Shown: piece after piece, positions 17,516-27,675 of the stretch
Layout: each line of letters begins with the position of its first letter
Numbering within the stretch: the first letter of the stretch is position 1
Assembly: GCA_028290545.1 (NCBI GenBank)
Contig: JAQGJP010000007.1
Location: 1 to 64,000, forward strand
Length of the DNA: 64,000 nucleotides
DNA from: Rhizobium sp.
GTDB taxonomy: Bacteria; Pseudomonadota; Alphaproteobacteria; Rhizobiales; Rhizobiaceae
Direction of reading: 5' to 3'
Position numbers and translations under genes: made by a program
Notes under the pieces: model-generated
Told to the model about the DNA's origin: nothing
Databases searched by the model: none
What the model saw: only the letters and a program-made list of their open reading frames with translations

Positions 17516-18415
17516 TCACATATGCGAATCGACGTCGGCGGCAAACGGAATCGAAGGTTGTGCGCCAGGCTTCATACAGGAAAGCGAACCCGCAACCGCC
17601 GCACGCCTGAGCGCCATTTCGAAACCGAGGCCACGATCCATCCCGGCGGCAAAGTAGCCACAGAACGTGTCGCCTGCCCCGACCGTATCCACCGGATCGA
17701 TCTTGAGGCCGGCAGCACGCACGATTTTCCCGTCGCGGGCAGCAACCATCCCATCGGCACCCAGCGTGACGATCACCGTCTGTCTGAAATCCTTGTTGAC
17801 CCTCAGCATTTCAGCTTCGCGCGCGCCATTGTCCAAGCCATGCGTATCGGTGAAAAGTTCGAATTCCGTCTCGTTGGCAATGACGATGTCGGCAAGCTGC
17901 GCCAATCGGCGCGCATCCGCCGTCAGCGGCGCGATATTGACGATGGTGGTGATGCCTTTTTCCCTTGCGGCCTTAAGCCCTGCCTCGATTGCCTCCGGCG
18001 GAATTTCCATCTGCAGCATCAGCGTATCGCCTCGGCTCATGGCGGCCACGGCGGCCTTGGCATCCTCGACGCTGACCGTGCCATTGGCGCCGGCAACGAT
18101 CGCGATGACATTCTCGCCATCACTGCCGACGAAGATGAGGGCCACTCCTGTGGCTCTCGATGCGCTCTTGACCCGGTCGAGATTGACGCCGTCATAACGG
18201 AGATAGGTCAGCGCCGGTACGGCGAATTCGTCTTCGCCGCAAGCGCCCACCATCGCCACCGCAGCCCCTGCCCGGCGCGCGGCCAGCGCCTGGTTGGCGC
18301 CCTTGCCGCCCGGTGCGGTAACAAAATTATTGCCGGCGACCGTCTCGCCCGGTTTCGGCAAGCGTGTCACACTGGCGATAAGGTCCATGTTGATGGAGCC
18401 GAGCACGGTTATCAT
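17516..18415 (-). CDS. rbsK: ribokinase
   Basis: The product is a 299-residue PfkB-family sugar kinase. The N-terminal motif is MITVLGSINMDLIA, the PfkB motif 1 is APGGKGANQALAARRAG and the C-terminal catalytic motif is DTVGAGDTFCGYFAAG. It phosphorylates ribose to ribose-5-phosphate, fitting the nucleoside hydrolase encoded nearby at 13800. The ATG at 18415 follows AGGA. It lies 47 bases downstream of rmuC on the same strand. Confidence 0.92.
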   Translation of the reverse strand: MITVLGSINMDLIASVTRLPKPGETVAGNNFVTAPGGKGANQALAARRAGAAVAMVGACGEDEFAVPALTYLRYDGVNLDRVKSASRATGVALIFVGSDGENVIAIVAGANGTVSVEDAKAAVAAMSRGDTLMLQMEIPPEAIEAGLKAAREKGITTIVNIAPLTADARRLAQLADIVIANETEFELFTDTHGLDNGAREAEMLRVNKDFRQTVIVTLGADGMVAARDGKIVRAAGLKIDPVDTVGAGDTFCGYFAAGMDRGLGFEMALRRAAVAGSLSCMKPGAQPSIPFAADVDSHM

Positions 18416-18462
18416 GGCGATGTCCTGATTTGTTCCCCCGGGGCGTGTTGTCGCCCGGAATG

Positions 18463-19701
18463 TCAGTCCTCGTCAACCACCCTGAACTTCAACTGACCTG
18501 TTCGGCTCTCGACGGTGCGGATGGCTGCGGGAATTTCCGGCGCTGGTGCCGGGATCTCGGTTGTCGTGAATTCCATCGCCTCGATCCGCTGGCCGCGCTT
18601 GGCGAGCTTGTCGGATGACGTGACGATTTGCTCGACATCCCGCTGGGCGGCGGAGAAGTGCGACTGCAATTTCTGCACGCGATCGTCCAGCCGGACGAGA
18701 TCTTCCATCAGCCGAATCACTTCGCCCTGGATCAGATGCGCCTGTTCGCGCATCCGCTGGTCCTTCAGCACGGCCTGGATCACCTGGATCGACAGCATCA
18801 GCAGCGACGGCGAGACGATGACGATACGCGCCTTGTGCGCCCGCTGCACCACGGATTCGAAATTCTCGTGGATTTCCGCGAAGATCGACTCCGACGGCAC
18901 GAACATGAAAGCCGTGTCCTGAGTCTCGCCACGGATCAGATATTTGTCCGAAATATCCCTGATATGAACCTCGATGTCGCGGCGGAACTGCAGGCTTGCG
19001 GTCTTCAAGCCTTCGGGGCCGGCATCGCGGATGGCGTTCCAGGCTTCGAGCGGGAACTTGGCGTCGATGACCAGCGACGGTTGGCCATTCGGCATGCGCA
19101 CCACGCAATCGGGACGATTGCCGTTGCTGAGCGTCGCCTGGAATTCATATGCGCCCATCGGCAGGGCATCGGCAATGATGGTTTCCATCCGCGACTGGCC
19201 AAATGCGCCGCGCGTCTGCTTGTTCGACAGGATTGCCTGAAGGCCGACGACATCCTTCGCCAGCGCCTGGATATTGTTCTGCGCCGTATCGATCACCGCC
19301 AGCCGCTCCTGCAGATGCCGGAGGTTCTCATGCGTCGATCTCGTCTGCTCGGTCATGGTCTGGCCGAGCCTGTGGGTCATGCCGTCGATGCGCAGGTTGA
19401 TGGCCTGGTTCATTTCCGATTGCCGGGCGCCGAACACATCGGTCATCGCCGCGATCCGGCCCTGCATCTCGGTCTGCGCCCTCAGGATTTCGGCCATGCG
19501 CGTTTCGGCATCGAGCGCCCGCTGGCGAGCCTCCCCGCTCTCGTGCAATGCTGCCCAGCGAGACGATCGCCAGGCAAGGATGACAGCGAGGCACAACACT
19601 GCGGCCAGTGCACCCACCGCAATCAGCAGGCCACCAAGTGTGACTGACAGGCCGGCGATTTCGAAGAGCGGCGTGGCAATTAAGGAATTGAGCGTGTTCA
19701 T
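18463..19701 (-). CDS. rmuC: DNA recombination protein RmuC
   Basis: The product has 412 residues from ATG 19701; an in-frame start at 19731 adds 10. An N-terminal membrane helix (about 17-39) precedes a coiled coil (about 45-140) and the RmuC nuclease-like domain, with VIDAKFPLEAW, TQDTAFMFVPSESIFAEI and ARIVIVSPSLLM. RmuC limits inversions at short repeats in E. coli and is thought to be a membrane-tethered nuclease. Only a 140-base gap separates it from the divergent def gene. Confidence 0.92.
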   Translation of the reverse strand: MNTLNSLIATPLFEIAGLSVTLGGLLIAVGALAAVLCLAVILAWRSSRWAALHESGEARQRALDAETRMAEILRAQTEMQGRIAAMTDVFGARQSEMNQAINLRIDGMTHRLGQTMTEQTRSTHENLRHLQERLAVIDTAQNNIQALAKDVVGLQAILSNKQTRGAFGQSRMETIIADALPMGAYEFQATLSNGNRPDCVVRMPNGQPSLVIDAKFPLEAWNAIRDAGPEGLKTASLQFRRDIEVHIRDISDKYLIRGETQDTAFMFVPSESIFAEIHENFESVVQRAHKARIVIVSPSLLMLSIQVIQAVLKDQRMREQAHLIQGEVIRLMEDLVRLDDRVQKLQSHFSAAQRDVEQIVTSSDKLAKRGQRIEAMEFTTTEIPAPAPEIPAAIRTVESRTGQLKFRVVDED

Positions 19702-19840
19702 GGTTCGAACATAACAGATTCCTGCCGCCAAAATAGATCAAAACAAGAACATTTCTTTGCCTTCATTCGACGTGGAAAACCGCCGACTCCCACATGACAG
19801 CAATATTGCAAGAAAACCGCTCCTGTACTAATGAAGCGAG

Positions 19841-20353
19841 ATGACCATCAAGCCGCTCATCATTCTTCCCGATCCCGTCCTGCGCCAGGTTTCGACCAAA
19901 GTCGAGCAGGTGAACGACGATATCCGCACACTTGCCGACGATTTGCTCGCCACCATGTACGACGCGCCGGGCATCGGCCTGGCCGCAGTCCAGGTCGGCG
20001 TGCCGAAGCGCATGCTGGTGATCGACCTCTCCAAGGAAGGCGAGGACAAGCGGCCGCAAGTCTTCATCAATCCGGAGATCCTGAGCTTTTCCGACGAGCG
20101 CTCCGCCTACGAGGAAGGTTGCCTGTCGATCCCGGATTACTATGCCGAAGTCGAGCGCCCTTCGAAGATCACCCTCAAGCATATCAATCTCGACGGCAGG
20201 GAAGAGACGATCGAGGCTGCCGGCCTGCTTTCGACCTGCCTGCAACATGAGATCGACCACCTGAACGGCGTGCTGTTCATCGACCATATCTCGCGGCTGA
20301 AGCGCGAGATGGTGATCAAGAAATTCACCAAGGCCGCCAAGATCCGGGCGTGA
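19841..20353 (+). CDS. def: peptide deformylase
   Basis: The product is a 170-residue metalloprotease removing the formyl group from new proteins. All three signatures are present: [10 protein letters not shown] (about 45-54), EEGCLSIP (about 92-99, metal cysteine) and QHEIDHLNG (about 134-142, two metal histidines and the catalytic glutamate). In most relatives def is followed directly by fmt and truA. Here a toxin-antitoxin pair of about 0.7 kb sits between def and fmt. Confidence 0.96.
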   Translation: MTIKPLIILPDPVLRQVSTKVEQVNDDIRTLADDLLATMYDAPGIGLAAVQVGVPKRMLVIDLSKEGEDKRPQVFINPEILSFSDERSAYEEGCLSIPDYYAEVERPSKITLKHINLDGREETIEAAGLLSTCLQHEIDHLNGVLFIDHISRLKREMVIKKFTKAAKIRA

Positions 20354-20386
20354 TCCGGTCCGATTGATTTCAGGCATCAGGCGCAT

Positions 20387-20407
20387 TATGATATCAGTGA
20401 TATCGTA
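20387..20407. promoter_or_regulatory. palindromic operator of the FitAB-like pair
   Basis: The 21-base dyad has arms TATGATATCA and TGATATCGTA around a single G, with 9 of 10 positions symmetric. It ends at the ribosome site AGGAGG of the antitoxin gene. Ribbon-helix-helix antitoxins bind such dyads to repress their own operon. Confidence 0.65.
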
Positions 20408-20418
20408 GGAGGTGCGCT

Positions 20419-20709
20419 ATGGGCGACCTGTTGATCAGAGACGTGCCGGACGAGCTAAAGCGCGACCTGAGCGCGATTGCAAAAGTCGCCGGCCGCAGTA
20501 TGTCCGATGAAGCAAAGGCGATGCTTCTCAGAGAGGTCGCGGCTCGCAGGGCCGCGAAGCCGGTGCAACCTTCAAAAAGCGCCTATGAGGAATTGAGGGG
20601 TCTTCTGGCGCCACTTCCTGAAGAAGGCGATGAATTCTCCAGGATCATGGATGAAATCGAAGCGCAGAGAAAGAAAGACTTTTGGCGCCCTTTCAGCTTT
20701 GACGAATGA
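20419..20709 (+). CDS. FitA-like ribbon-helix-helix antitoxin
   Basis: The product has 96 residues. The N-terminus GDLLIRDVPDELKRDL followed by GRSMSDEAKAMLLREVA is the ribbon-helix-helix DNA-binding pattern of FitA and related antitoxins. The acidic C-terminus (DEFSRIMDEIEAQRKKDFW) would wrap around the toxin. A strong AGGAGG site and a palindrome lie immediately upstream. Its stop overlaps the toxin start (ATGA). Confidence 0.87.
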   Translation: MGDLLIRDVPDELKRDLSAIAKVAGRSMSDEAKAMLLREVAARRAAKPVQPSKSAYEELRGLLAPLPEEGDEFSRIMDEIEAQRKKDFWRPFSFDE

Positions 20710-21128
20710 TAATACTTGACACAAATGTGATTTCGGAGACCAGCAAGCCGCTGCCCGCCCCTTTTTGTGTCTTGTGGCTTTCGCAGTATCCACCAGATAT
20801 GCTGTTCTTAACCGACATGACGATCATGGAGCTTGTCTATGGCGCCGAAAAATATCGGCTGAAGACCGGTTCTCTGCGTTATGTCGATAACGTACGGGAG
20901 TTGGTGGCGACCGTCTATCTCGGCAGAATACTGCGCTGGAATGAAGCGGCGGTTCATACCGCCGGGCTCGTACGCGCCCGGCGCGAAAAAGCAGGCCATT
21001 CGATGACCGTCCAGGATTCTGTCATAGCCGCGATCTGTCTTTCACACGGCGCAACACTCGCCACCCGCAATGTCAGGGACTTCGAGGGACTTGATCTTCC
21101 GCTCATAAACCCGTTTGAAGGGCCGTGA
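20706..21128 (+). CDS. PIN-domain toxin (FitB/VapC-like)
   Basis: The product is a 140-residue PIN ribonuclease. The acidic active-site residues are in place: Asp5 in ILDTNVISE, Glu42 in TIMELVYG, Asp104 in MTVQDSVIA and Asp125 in RNVRDFEG. Such toxins cut RNA when not bound by their antitoxin. The 3' end lies only 22 bases before the fmt start, so fmt may depend on transcription through this pair. It appears intact. Confidence 0.88.
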   Translation: MIILDTNVISETSKPLPAPFCVLWLSQYPPDMLFLTDMTIMELVYGAEKYRLKTGSLRYVDNVRELVATVYLGRILRWNEAAVHTAGLVRARREKAGHSMTVQDSVIAAICLSHGATLATRNVRDFEGLDLPLINPFEGP

Positions 21129-21150
21129 GATTCTCTTCACGGGACCAGCG

Positions 21151-22086
21151 ATGCCGTTACGTATGATTTTCATGGGAACGCCCGATTTCTCGGTGCCGGT
21201 ACTGCGCGCGTTGCACGCTGCCGGCCATGAGATCGTTGCCGCCTATTCGCAGCCGCCGCGCCCTGCAGGCCGGCGCGGATTGGAACTGACGCCCTCGCCG
21301 GTGCATCAGGCTGCCGAAGCACTCGGCATTCCCGTGCTGACGCCGGTCAACTTCAGGAATGCCGACGATGTCGAGCAGTTTCGCGCCCTTGGCGCGGATG
21401 TTGCCGTCGTGGTCGCCTACGGGCTACTGCTGCCGGCCGCCATTCTCGAAGGCACGAGGCTTGGCTGTTATAACGGCCATGCGTCGCTGCTGCCGCGCTG
21501 GCGGGGTGCGGCGCCCATCCAGCGGGCGATCATGGCGGGTGACGCCGAGACCGGCATGATGATCATGAAAATGGACAAGGGTCTGGACACCGGCCCGGTC
21601 GCGCTCACCCACATCATTCCAATCCCGCTCGACATGACCGCAGGCGAGTTGCATGACCAGCTTTCGGAAGCGGGAGCAAGCCTTATGGTCGAGGCGATGG
21701 CGCGGCTGGAACGCAATGCCTTGCCGCTGACGCCGCAATCCGATCGGGGCGTGCTGTATGCCGCCAAGATCAGCAAAGACGAATCGCGCATTGTTTTCTC
21801 GCGCGAAGGCATGGCCGTGCATAACCACATTCGCAGCCTCTCGCCCTTCCCCGGTGCGTGGTTCGAGGCAGAGATCGGCGGCAAGGTCGAACGCATCAAG
21901 GTGCTGCGCTCGGCCCCGGCAGACGGCCATGGCGAGATCGGCACGATACTCGACGATCAACTGACGATCGCCTGCGGCCAAGCCGCCGTTCGGCTGCTGA
22001 AATTGCAGAAAGCTGGCGGCAAGGCGCTCGATGCGGCCGAATTCCTGCGCGGTACGCCGCTGCTGAAGGGCATGAGGATTTCCTGA
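21151..22086 (+). CDS. fmt: methionyl-tRNA formyltransferase
   Basis: The product has 311 residues from ATG 21151 ([18 protein letters not shown]). The folate and catalytic region reads [19 protein letters not shown], with the essential asparagine/histidine. A C-terminal tRNA-binding domain follows from about 205. It formylates initiator Met-tRNA. A frame extending to 21115 overlaps the toxin gene and is not needed. The stop overlaps the truA start by one base. Confidence 0.95.
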   Translation: MPLRMIFMGTPDFSVPVLRALHAAGHEIVAAYSQPPRPAGRRGLELTPSPVHQAAEALGIPVLTPVNFRNADDVEQFRALGADVAVVVAYGLLLPAAILEGTRLGCYNGHASLLPRWRGAAPIQRAIMAGDAETGMMIMKMDKGLDTGPVALTHIIPIPLDMTAGELHDQLSEAGASLMVEAMARLERNALPLTPQSDRGVLYAAKISKDESRIVFSREGMAVHNHIRSLSPFPGAWFEAEIGGKVERIKVLRSAPADGHGEIGTILDDQLTIACGQAAVRLLKLQKAGGKALDAAEFLRGTPLLKGMRIS

Positions 22087-22877
22087 TGCCGCGTTACCGG
22101 ATGCTGGTCGAATATGACGGCGCGCCTTATGTCGGCTGGCAGCGGCAGGACAACGGCCACTCGGTACAGGGCGCCATAGAGAAGGCGATCTTTTCGATGG
22201 GCGGCGAGGCGATCGCGCTGAAAGCCGCCGGGCGCACCGATTCCGGCGTGCATGCCTTTGGGCAGGTCTGCCACGCAGATCTGGCAAGGCACTGGAAAGC
22301 CGAGACCCTGATGAATGCCGTCAACGCCTATCTTGCCCAGGCAAACGAGCGGATTGCCATCCTCCATGCCGAGGAAGTGCCCGAGACCTTTGACGCGCGG
22401 TTTTCCGCCACCAAGCGGCACTATCTCTATCGCATCATCAACCGGCCGGCGCCCATCGCTATCGAGGCCGAACGAGCCTGGCACGTAAAGAAGCCGCTCG
22501 ACCACGAGCGGATGCATGCCGCTGCGCAGCAGCTTGTCGGCTACCACGATTTCAACACCTTCCGCTCGACGCGCTGCCAGGCCAGGAACCCCAGGCGTAC
22601 GATCGATCGGCTGGATGTGACGCGTACCGGCGAACTGATCGAAATCCGCGCCTCGGCACAGAGTTTCCTGCACAACCAGATCCGCTCCTTCGCCGGCACG
22701 CTCAAGCTGGTGGGCGAAGGCCTTTGGTCGGTTGACGACGTTCGCGAGGCACTGGAAGCACGAGACCGCACCCGTTGCGGGCCGGTCGCGCCGCCGCACG
22801 GACTGTTCTTCATGCAGGTGGATTATGGCGACCTGTCGACGCTTCTCAGATCCTCCGACGACGACGAGGAGTCATGA
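22086..22877 (+). CDS. truA: tRNA pseudouridine synthase A
   Basis: The product has 263 residues beginning [19 protein letters not shown]. The catalytic aspartate lies in [17 protein letters not shown], and [13 protein letters not shown] and [14 protein letters not shown] are further family blocks. It isomerises U38-U40 in tRNA anticodon stems. Its start overlaps the fmt stop (TGATG). Its 3' end overlaps the convergent membrane-protein gene by 6 bases. Confidence 0.95.
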   Translation: MPRYRMLVEYDGAPYVGWQRQDNGHSVQGAIEKAIFSMGGEAIALKAAGRTDSGVHAFGQVCHADLARHWKAETLMNAVNAYLAQANERIAILHAEEVPETFDARFSATKRHYLYRIINRPAPIAIEAERAWHVKKPLDHERMHAAAQQLVGYHDFNTFRSTRCQARNPRRTIDRLDVTRTGELIEIRASAQSFLHNQIRSFAGTLKLVGEGLWSVDDVREALEARDRTRCGPVAPPHGLFFMQVDYGDLSTLLRSSDDDEES

Positions 22878-23468
22878 GACCCAAAGCTCGAAGAAATTCA
22901 TCAGCTGGTATTGCGTGAAATAGGAACTGACGAAAAGCGCGAGTACGATCGTCGAGGAGGCCAGGCGATCACCGCCGAGGACACGGCTGATGATCAGGAA
23001 ATGTGCTACCAACGATGACATCATGAACACCAGAAACAGCAAAGCAAGGGCGATGTCGCTGTCCGGCAGCAGCAGTTGGATGATGTTCTGCACCGCATAA
23101 ATCCATTGCAGCGGCACCGACAGCCAATTCGTGGTGATGATCAGCGGGATGATCATCCGACTTAAACCGGCGGCATTGGCGATCACCATCAATATGACAG
23201 TTGGCATGATCCAGTTTGAAACTTCGATGACGGCGAGCTTGGAAAAGAAATTTGCCCCGGCTTTCGTGCCCTGAGGCATCACCGACAGATATGAGGCGCG
23301 GAATGCCACCCAGCTCAGCACGGTCGGCGGCAGGCAATAGAGGATGGCCCACCAGGACCGCCAGAAGCCGCGACTGGAAAAGTCCAGCCAATCGAAGCCT
23401 TCAACCCGGCCGGTGAGCAGAAGCCACAGGCCGCGGAAGTAGCATTCGAGTTCTTCAAGCCGTGGCAT
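22872..23468 (-). CDS. multi-pass membrane protein of unknown function
   Basis: The product has 198 residues from ATG 23468 ([15 protein letters not shown]), with about five predicted membrane segments (near 38-58, 70-95, 95-120, 138-160 and 165-188). It overlaps the end of dapE by 14 bases, so it is co-translated with it. I cannot assign a family. In related genomes a protein of this type commonly follows dapE. No catalytic motif is visible. Confidence 0.75.
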   Translation of the reverse strand: MPRLEELECYFRGLWLLLTGRVEGFDWLDFSSRGFWRSWWAILYCLPPTVLSWVAFRASYLSVMPQGTKAGANFFSKLAVIEVSNWIMPTVILMVIANAAGLSRMIIPLIITTNWLSVPLQWIYAVQNIIQLLLPDSDIALALLFLVFMMSSLVAHFLIISRVLGGDRLASSTIVLALFVSSYFTQYQLMNFFELWVS

Positions 23469-24648
23469 CAGCAAACCAGCGGGCGATGAAAACCTCATAG
23501 ATTTGCGTTAGCGCTTCAAGATCGGCGACCGGCACGCGCTCATCGACCATATGCATGGTCTGGCCGACGAGGCCGAATTCGACCACCGGGCAATAATTCT
23601 TGATGAAGCGCGCATCCGATGTGCCACCCGCCGTCGACAAGACCGGCCTGCGGCCGGTCGCCGCCTCGATCGCACCGGTCAGCGAGGCGATCAGCCGGTC
23701 GTCGTGGGTCAGGAACACATGGCTCGGCCGCTCTGCCCAGGTGACTTCGTATCTGGCCGCCGGACGATCGGGCCGAAGCGGGGAATGAACAGCTGCCGCA
23801 TTCAGCCGGCGAAGGATCTCGTCCTTCAGCGTATCCGGCGTCCAGGCATCGTTGAAGCGGATGTTGAAGGAGAACGTCACCGTGGCGGGAATGACATTGG
23901 TGGCCTGGTTGTCCGTGCTGATGGTGGTGACTTCCATATTCGACGGCTGGAAGTTTTTGGTTCCCGCGTCGAACGGCTGGTCCATCAGGGCCATTGTCAT
24001 TGCGACAGCCGGGCGCAGCGGATTATCCGCCAGATGTGGATATGCGACATGGCCCTGAACGCCATGCACGACGACCGTGCCCGAAACGGAGCCGCGACGA
24101 CCGATCTTGATCATATCGCCGAGACGGTCGGGATTGGTCGGTTCCCCCACCAGGCAGGCATCCCAGCGCTCGCCCCTCCTCTCGGCCCAATCGAGCAGCT
24201 TGACCGTGCCATTGACCGCAGGACCTTCCTCGTCGCCGGTGATCAGGAAGGAAATCGAGCCCTTGGGCGCACCATGCTTTTCCACATGGCGCGCGACTGC
24301 CGCCGCGAAACAGGCGACGCCGCCCTTCATGTCGACTGCGCCGCGACCGAAGATCACGCCATCTTCGATATCGGCGGCGAATGGCGGATGGCTCCAGGCG
24401 GATTCATTTCCGACCGGTACGACATCGGTATGGCCGGCAAACATCAGATGCGGCCCGCCGTCGCCGAGCCGTGCATAGAGGTTTTCGATATCGGGCGTTC
24501 CGGCTTCCGTCGCCATCACGCGATCGACCTTGAAGCCGAGCGGCGTAAGCATGGTTTCGAGTGCTGAAAGGGCGCCGCCTTCGGCGGGCGTGACGGATCG
24601 GCAGCGGATCAGCCGGCGGAGATTTTCAATCGGGTCAGTCGTCTTCAT
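23455..24648 (-). CDS. dapE: succinyl-diaminopimelate desuccinylase
   Basis: The product has 397 residues from ATG 24648; a longer frame to 24675 adds nine residues. It is an M20-family metallopeptidase with MFAGHTDVVPVGN, GRGAVDMKGGVACF and ITGDEEGPAVNGT carrying the zinc ligands and catalytic glutamate. It removes succinate from N-succinyl-LL-diaminopimelate in lysine and peptidoglycan synthesis. dapD, the enzyme that adds the succinyl group, is on the same strand just upstream, with a DUF805 gene between. Confidence 0.95.
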   Translation of the reverse strand: MKTTDPIENLRRLIRCRSVTPAEGGALSALETMLTPLGFKVDRVMATEAGTPDIENLYARLGDGGPHLMFAGHTDVVPVGNESAWSHPPFAADIEDGVIFGRGAVDMKGGVACFAAAVARHVEKHGAPKGSISFLITGDEEGPAVNGTVKLLDWAERRGERWDACLVGEPTNPDRLGDMIKIGRRGSVSGTVVVHGVQGHVAYPHLADNPLRPAVAMTMALMDQPFDAGTKNFQPSNMEVTTISTDNQATNVIPATVTFSFNIRFNDAWTPDTLKDEILRRLNAAAVHSPLRPDRPAARYEVTWAERPSHVFLTHDDRLIASLTGAIEAATGRRPVLSTAGGTSDARFIKNYCPVVEFGLVGQTMHMVDERVPVADLEALTQIYEVFIARWFADATA

Positions 24649-24698
24649 GGCCAGAATCGATAGCCGATTGGCCAATGCCTGTCACGGAAAAATCGCCG

Positions 24699-25076
24699 TC
24701 ATTTCGGGCGGTTGGTGAATTCGCCAAAATCGTTCGGCGGTGCCGACGGCCAAAAGAAAAACGCGATCGCGGCAACGAAACTGACCACAGGTATGAAGAG
24801 CAGGAATGCGAAGATTGCCGGATACCCCATGTCATGCACACGCTTGATCGACAGCATGATCAGCGACACGAATGTTGCGAGGCTGGTGATCACCAGAGCG
24901 AGCGTCCAGAACAGCAGACCACCATCGAAATGTTCATTGGCGAGCATCTGCGAAACGGCCACGCCTTGCAACGTCAGCCACAGGAGAATGGACATCACAT
25001 AGGGCTGGCGACCGATACGGCCGGAGGGGCTGAACAGCAGCCACATAAAGCCAGGATCATCGTTATTCGCCGGCAT
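24699..25076 (-). CDS. DUF805 membrane protein
   Basis: The product has 125 residues. The family marks are FSPSGRIGRQPY near the start and SIKRVHDMGYPA in the middle, with four hydrophobic segments (about 28-46, 52-75, 86-108 and a partial one). DUF805 proteins are inner-membrane proteins of unknown function. It lies between dapD and dapE on the same strand, 50 bases before dapE, and is probably in one transcript. Confidence 0.85.
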   Translation of the reverse strand: MPANNDDPGFMWLLFSPSGRIGRQPYVMSILLWLTLQGVAVSQMLANEHFDGGLLFWTLALVITSLATFVSLIMLSIKRVHDMGYPAIFAFLLFIPVVSFVAAIAFFFWPSAPPNDFGEFTNRPK

Positions 25077-25165
25077 TCGTGACCCCCAATCCTCTCGAGC
25101 ATGCCCCAGGGACCTCCCGGCGCAACCTAAAGCCGGGGGTCGAAGACATTCGCATCAGATTGCGA

Positions 25166-26023
25166 TCAATCGCGCAAGAGCTCGTTGATCCCGGTCTTGG
25201 AGCGGGTCTTCTCATCGACGCGCTTGACGATGACGGCGCAATAGAGGTTGGGCGCTGCCTGGCCGTTGCCCATCAGGCCGGAGGACGGCATGGAGCCGGC
25301 GACAACCACTGAATAGGGCGGCACTTCGCCATACATGATCTCGCCGGTCGAACGGTCGACGATGCGGGTCGACTTGCCGATGAAGACGCCCATGCCGAGC
25401 ACCGAGCCCTCACGGACGATGCAGCCTTCGACGACTTCCGAACGGGCGCCGATGAAGCAATTGTCCTCGATGATCGTCGGGCCTGCCTGCAGGGGCTCCA
25501 GAACGCCGCCGATGCCGACGCCGCCCGACAGGTGGACATTGGCGCCGATCTGGGCGCAGGAGCCGACCGTCGCCCAGGTGTCGACCATCGTATTGGCGCC
25601 GACATAGGCGCCGAGATTGACGAAGGATGGCATCAGGATTGCCCCCGGCGCGATATAGGCGGAGCGGCGAACGATGGCATTCGGAACGGCGCGGAATCCG
25701 GCTTTCTCGAATTCATTGGCGCTCCAGCCGTCGAACTTGGATGCGACCTTGTCCCACCACACGGCCTCGCCCGGTCCGCCCTTGATGATTTCCATCGGGT
25801 TCAGCCGGAATGACAGCAACACAGCCTTCTTCAGCCACTGGTGGACAGTCCACTGGCCGCCCTCGCCACGCGTCGCCGCCCGCGCCTTGCCGTTGTCGAG
25901 CAGATTGAGCGTTGCCTCCACCGCATCGCGCACTTGCCCGCGCGTGGAGGTCGAGACATTGTCCCGATCGTCGAATGCGGCTTCGATGGTCTTTTCAAGC
26001 GAGGCAAGATCGGAGGCGTTCAT
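25166..26023 (-). CDS. dapD: tetrahydrodipicolinate N-succinyltransferase
   Basis: The product has 285 residues. The N-terminal helical domain is followed by left-handed beta-helix hexapeptide repeats (for example [17 protein letters not shown] and [13 protein letters not shown]), typical of trimeric acyltransferases. It transfers succinyl from succinyl-CoA to tetrahydrodipicolinate in the lysine/diaminopimelate pathway. It is the first gene of the minus-strand dap group and is divergent from the LOG-family gene. Confidence 0.96.
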   Translation of the reverse strand: MNASDLASLEKTIEAAFDDRDNVSTSTRGQVRDAVEATLNLLDNGKARAATRGEGGQWTVHQWLKKAVLLSFRLNPMEIIKGGPGEAVWWDKVASKFDGWSANEFEKAGFRAVPNAIVRRSAYIAPGAILMPSFVNLGAYVGANTMVDTWATVGSCAQIGANVHLSGGVGIGGVLEPLQAGPTIIEDNCFIGARSEVVEGCIVREGSVLGMGVFIGKSTRIVDRSTGEIMYGEVPPYSVVVAGSMPSSGLMGNGQAAPNLYCAVIVKRVDEKTRSKTGINELLRD

Positions 26024-26096
26024 GGGAATTCCTTAAGATTTGAAGGATTATTCTCGGGGCAAAGTGGCACGGGAGCCGTTTGCGGCTCTATAGCGG

Positions 26097-26990
26097 ATGG
26101 AAATGGCGATGGCAAAGGGGAAAACCGACGGTTTGCGGCGCAAGGATGGTGTCTGGGATCCGTTGGAAAGCAACCGAAGCGACAAGAAGCGCGCCGAGCG
26201 GGTGCCGGATACGCCGCAGACGCTGTCGCCTTCCTACCGCCTCGCCTATGCCGACAACGATTTCCTCAGCAGCGAGGAAGTCAGGCCGATCCGCCTGCAA
26301 CTCGAACTGATGAAAACCGAGATGGTGCTGGCCGAGCGCGGCATCCGGTCGACAGTGGTGATGTTTGGCGGTGCGCGCATTCCCGCGCCGGGCGCCGCCG
26401 CATGGGCGGCCCGCAATGAGACACAGAAGAAAAATCTCGAAGCGGCCTCCGTCTATTACGACGAAGCCCGCGAATTCGCCCGCCTCTGCTCAGAATGGTC
26501 GGCCAAGTACAACTATCATGAATATGTGGTGGTGACCGGTGGCGGACCCGGCGTGATGGAAGCCGGCAACCGCGGCGCGGCCGAGGCTGGCGCGCCGTCG
26601 ATCGGACTCAATATCGTCCTGCCGCACGAACAGGCGCCAAACCCTTATGTGACGCCGGATCTCAGCTTCAATTTCCATTATTTCGCCATCCGCAAGATGC
26701 ATTTCATGATGCGCGCCAAGGCGGTCGTTGTGTTTCCCGGCGGCTTTGGCACATTGGACGAATTCTTCGAGGCGGTGACGCTGATCCAGACCGGCCGGAT
26801 GGCGCGCATACCGCTGATCATGTTCGGCGAGGAGTTCTGGCGGAAAGTGATCAATTTCGACGCACTGGCGGAATTCGGCACGATCGCGCCCGAGGATGTC
26901 AATCTCCTGAGCTTCGTCGATACCGCCGCCGAGGCCTGCGAGATCATCACCGCGTTCTACAAGGAAAATACCCCCAACGTGCAGCTATAG
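26097..26990 (+). CDS. LOG-family (lysine decarboxylase-like) protein
   Basis: The product has 297 residues; ATGs at 26097, 26103 and 26109 are all possible starts. It has a Rossmann-type fold with the two LOG motifs GGGPGVMEAGNRGA (about 147-160) and PGGFGTLDEFFEAVTL (about 218-233). LOG proteins hydrolyse nucleoside 5'-monophosphates, sometimes cytokinin ribotides; the older name lysine decarboxylase is wrong. The N-terminal 70 residues form an extension found in the longer bacterial subgroup, for which nucleotide (AMP-type) hydrolysis is more likely than cytokinin production. Confidence 0.87.
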   Translation: MEMAMAKGKTDGLRRKDGVWDPLESNRSDKKRAERVPDTPQTLSPSYRLAYADNDFLSSEEVRPIRLQLELMKTEMVLAERGIRSTVVMFGGARIPAPGAAAWAARNETQKKNLEAASVYYDEAREFARLCSEWSAKYNYHEYVVVTGGGPGVMEAGNRGAAEAGAPSIGLNIVLPHEQAPNPYVTPDLSFNFHYFAIRKMHFMMRAKAVVVFPGGFGTLDEFFEAVTLIQTGRMARIPLIMFGEEFWRKVINFDALAEFGTIAPEDVNLLSFVDTAAEACEIITAFYKENTPNVQL

Positions 26991-26997
26991 ACGACAA

Positions 26998-27019
26998 GCG
27001 GCCCGGTCACCCGGGCCGC
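26998..27019. terminator. bidirectional hairpin between convergent genes
   Basis: GCGGCCCGG and CCGGGCCGC form a perfect 9-pair stem with a TCAC loop, located between the stop of the LOG gene and the stop of the convergent EF-hand gene. Confidence 0.75.
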
Positions 27020-27046
27020 CGCATTCCGCAAACAGATTCAAAATAC

Positions 27047-27529
27047 TCACGCCTTGAAATCTGCGGCGGAAATGTAGCCGTCCTTGTTGTGGTCGCGACG
27101 CTTGAACATGCGGTCGGCGATCCGGGAGAGCTCGTTCTTCGAAATCACGCCATCGCCATTCGCGTCGATCTTTGCGAAACGTTTGCCCACTGCCTTCGGC
27201 ATGCGGATCACGCCGGCCAGCCGCTCGCCGGACTGCCTGGAAGCCTTCACCTGCTGGCGATGGGCCTTGTAGGCCACGTTGCTGTTGTCGAGTTCGGACT
27301 GGCTCAGCACGCCGTCGCCATTGGCATCGACAACCGCGAAGCTCGCGGCAATTGCGCCTGCCAGTTCGGCTTGGGATACACGGCCATCGCCATTGGCGTC
27401 AGCGCGCTTTATCATGCGATGCATGCGCTTTTCATGCTTTGCCGGGTCGCCGGCGGCGAATGTCGGGGCGGCTGCGGTAACGGCGAATACGGAGGCAAGG
27501 GCGACCGCGATGAGTGTCTTGGTTTTCAT
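27047..27529 (-). CDS. secreted EF-hand calcium-binding protein
   Basis: The product has 160 residues with a clear signal peptide (MKTKTLIAVALASVFAVTAAAPTFA, cleavage near 25). Four EF-hand loops follow: DANGDGRVSQAEL, DANGDGVLSQSEL, DANGDGVISKNEL and DHNKDGYISAADF. The first three are ideal calcium ligand patterns; the last has Lys at position 4. It resembles the calsymin-like small EF-hand proteins exported by rhizobia, but is not repetitive enough to call it that. Calcium buffering or sensing in the periplasm is inferred. Confidence 0.9.
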   Translation of the reverse strand: MKTKTLIAVALASVFAVTAAAPTFAAGDPAKHEKRMHRMIKRADANGDGRVSQAELAGAIAASFAVVDANGDGVLSQSELDNSNVAYKAHRQQVKASRQSGERLAGVIRMPKAVGKRFAKIDANGDGVISKNELSRIADRMFKRRDHNKDGYISAADFKA

Positions 27530-27675
27530 GTCTGGGAGGACCTTTCACTTGATTGCTCAAGTCAATGAGCGACGCGGATTGCTCACGCGTCTTTGTTGTT
27601 TCCTCTGGGCGTCGTGCGGGTGGTCGGGTACGCTACTCTGCGAAGCCGCTCGCCAAAGTTGACGCCAGATATAGG

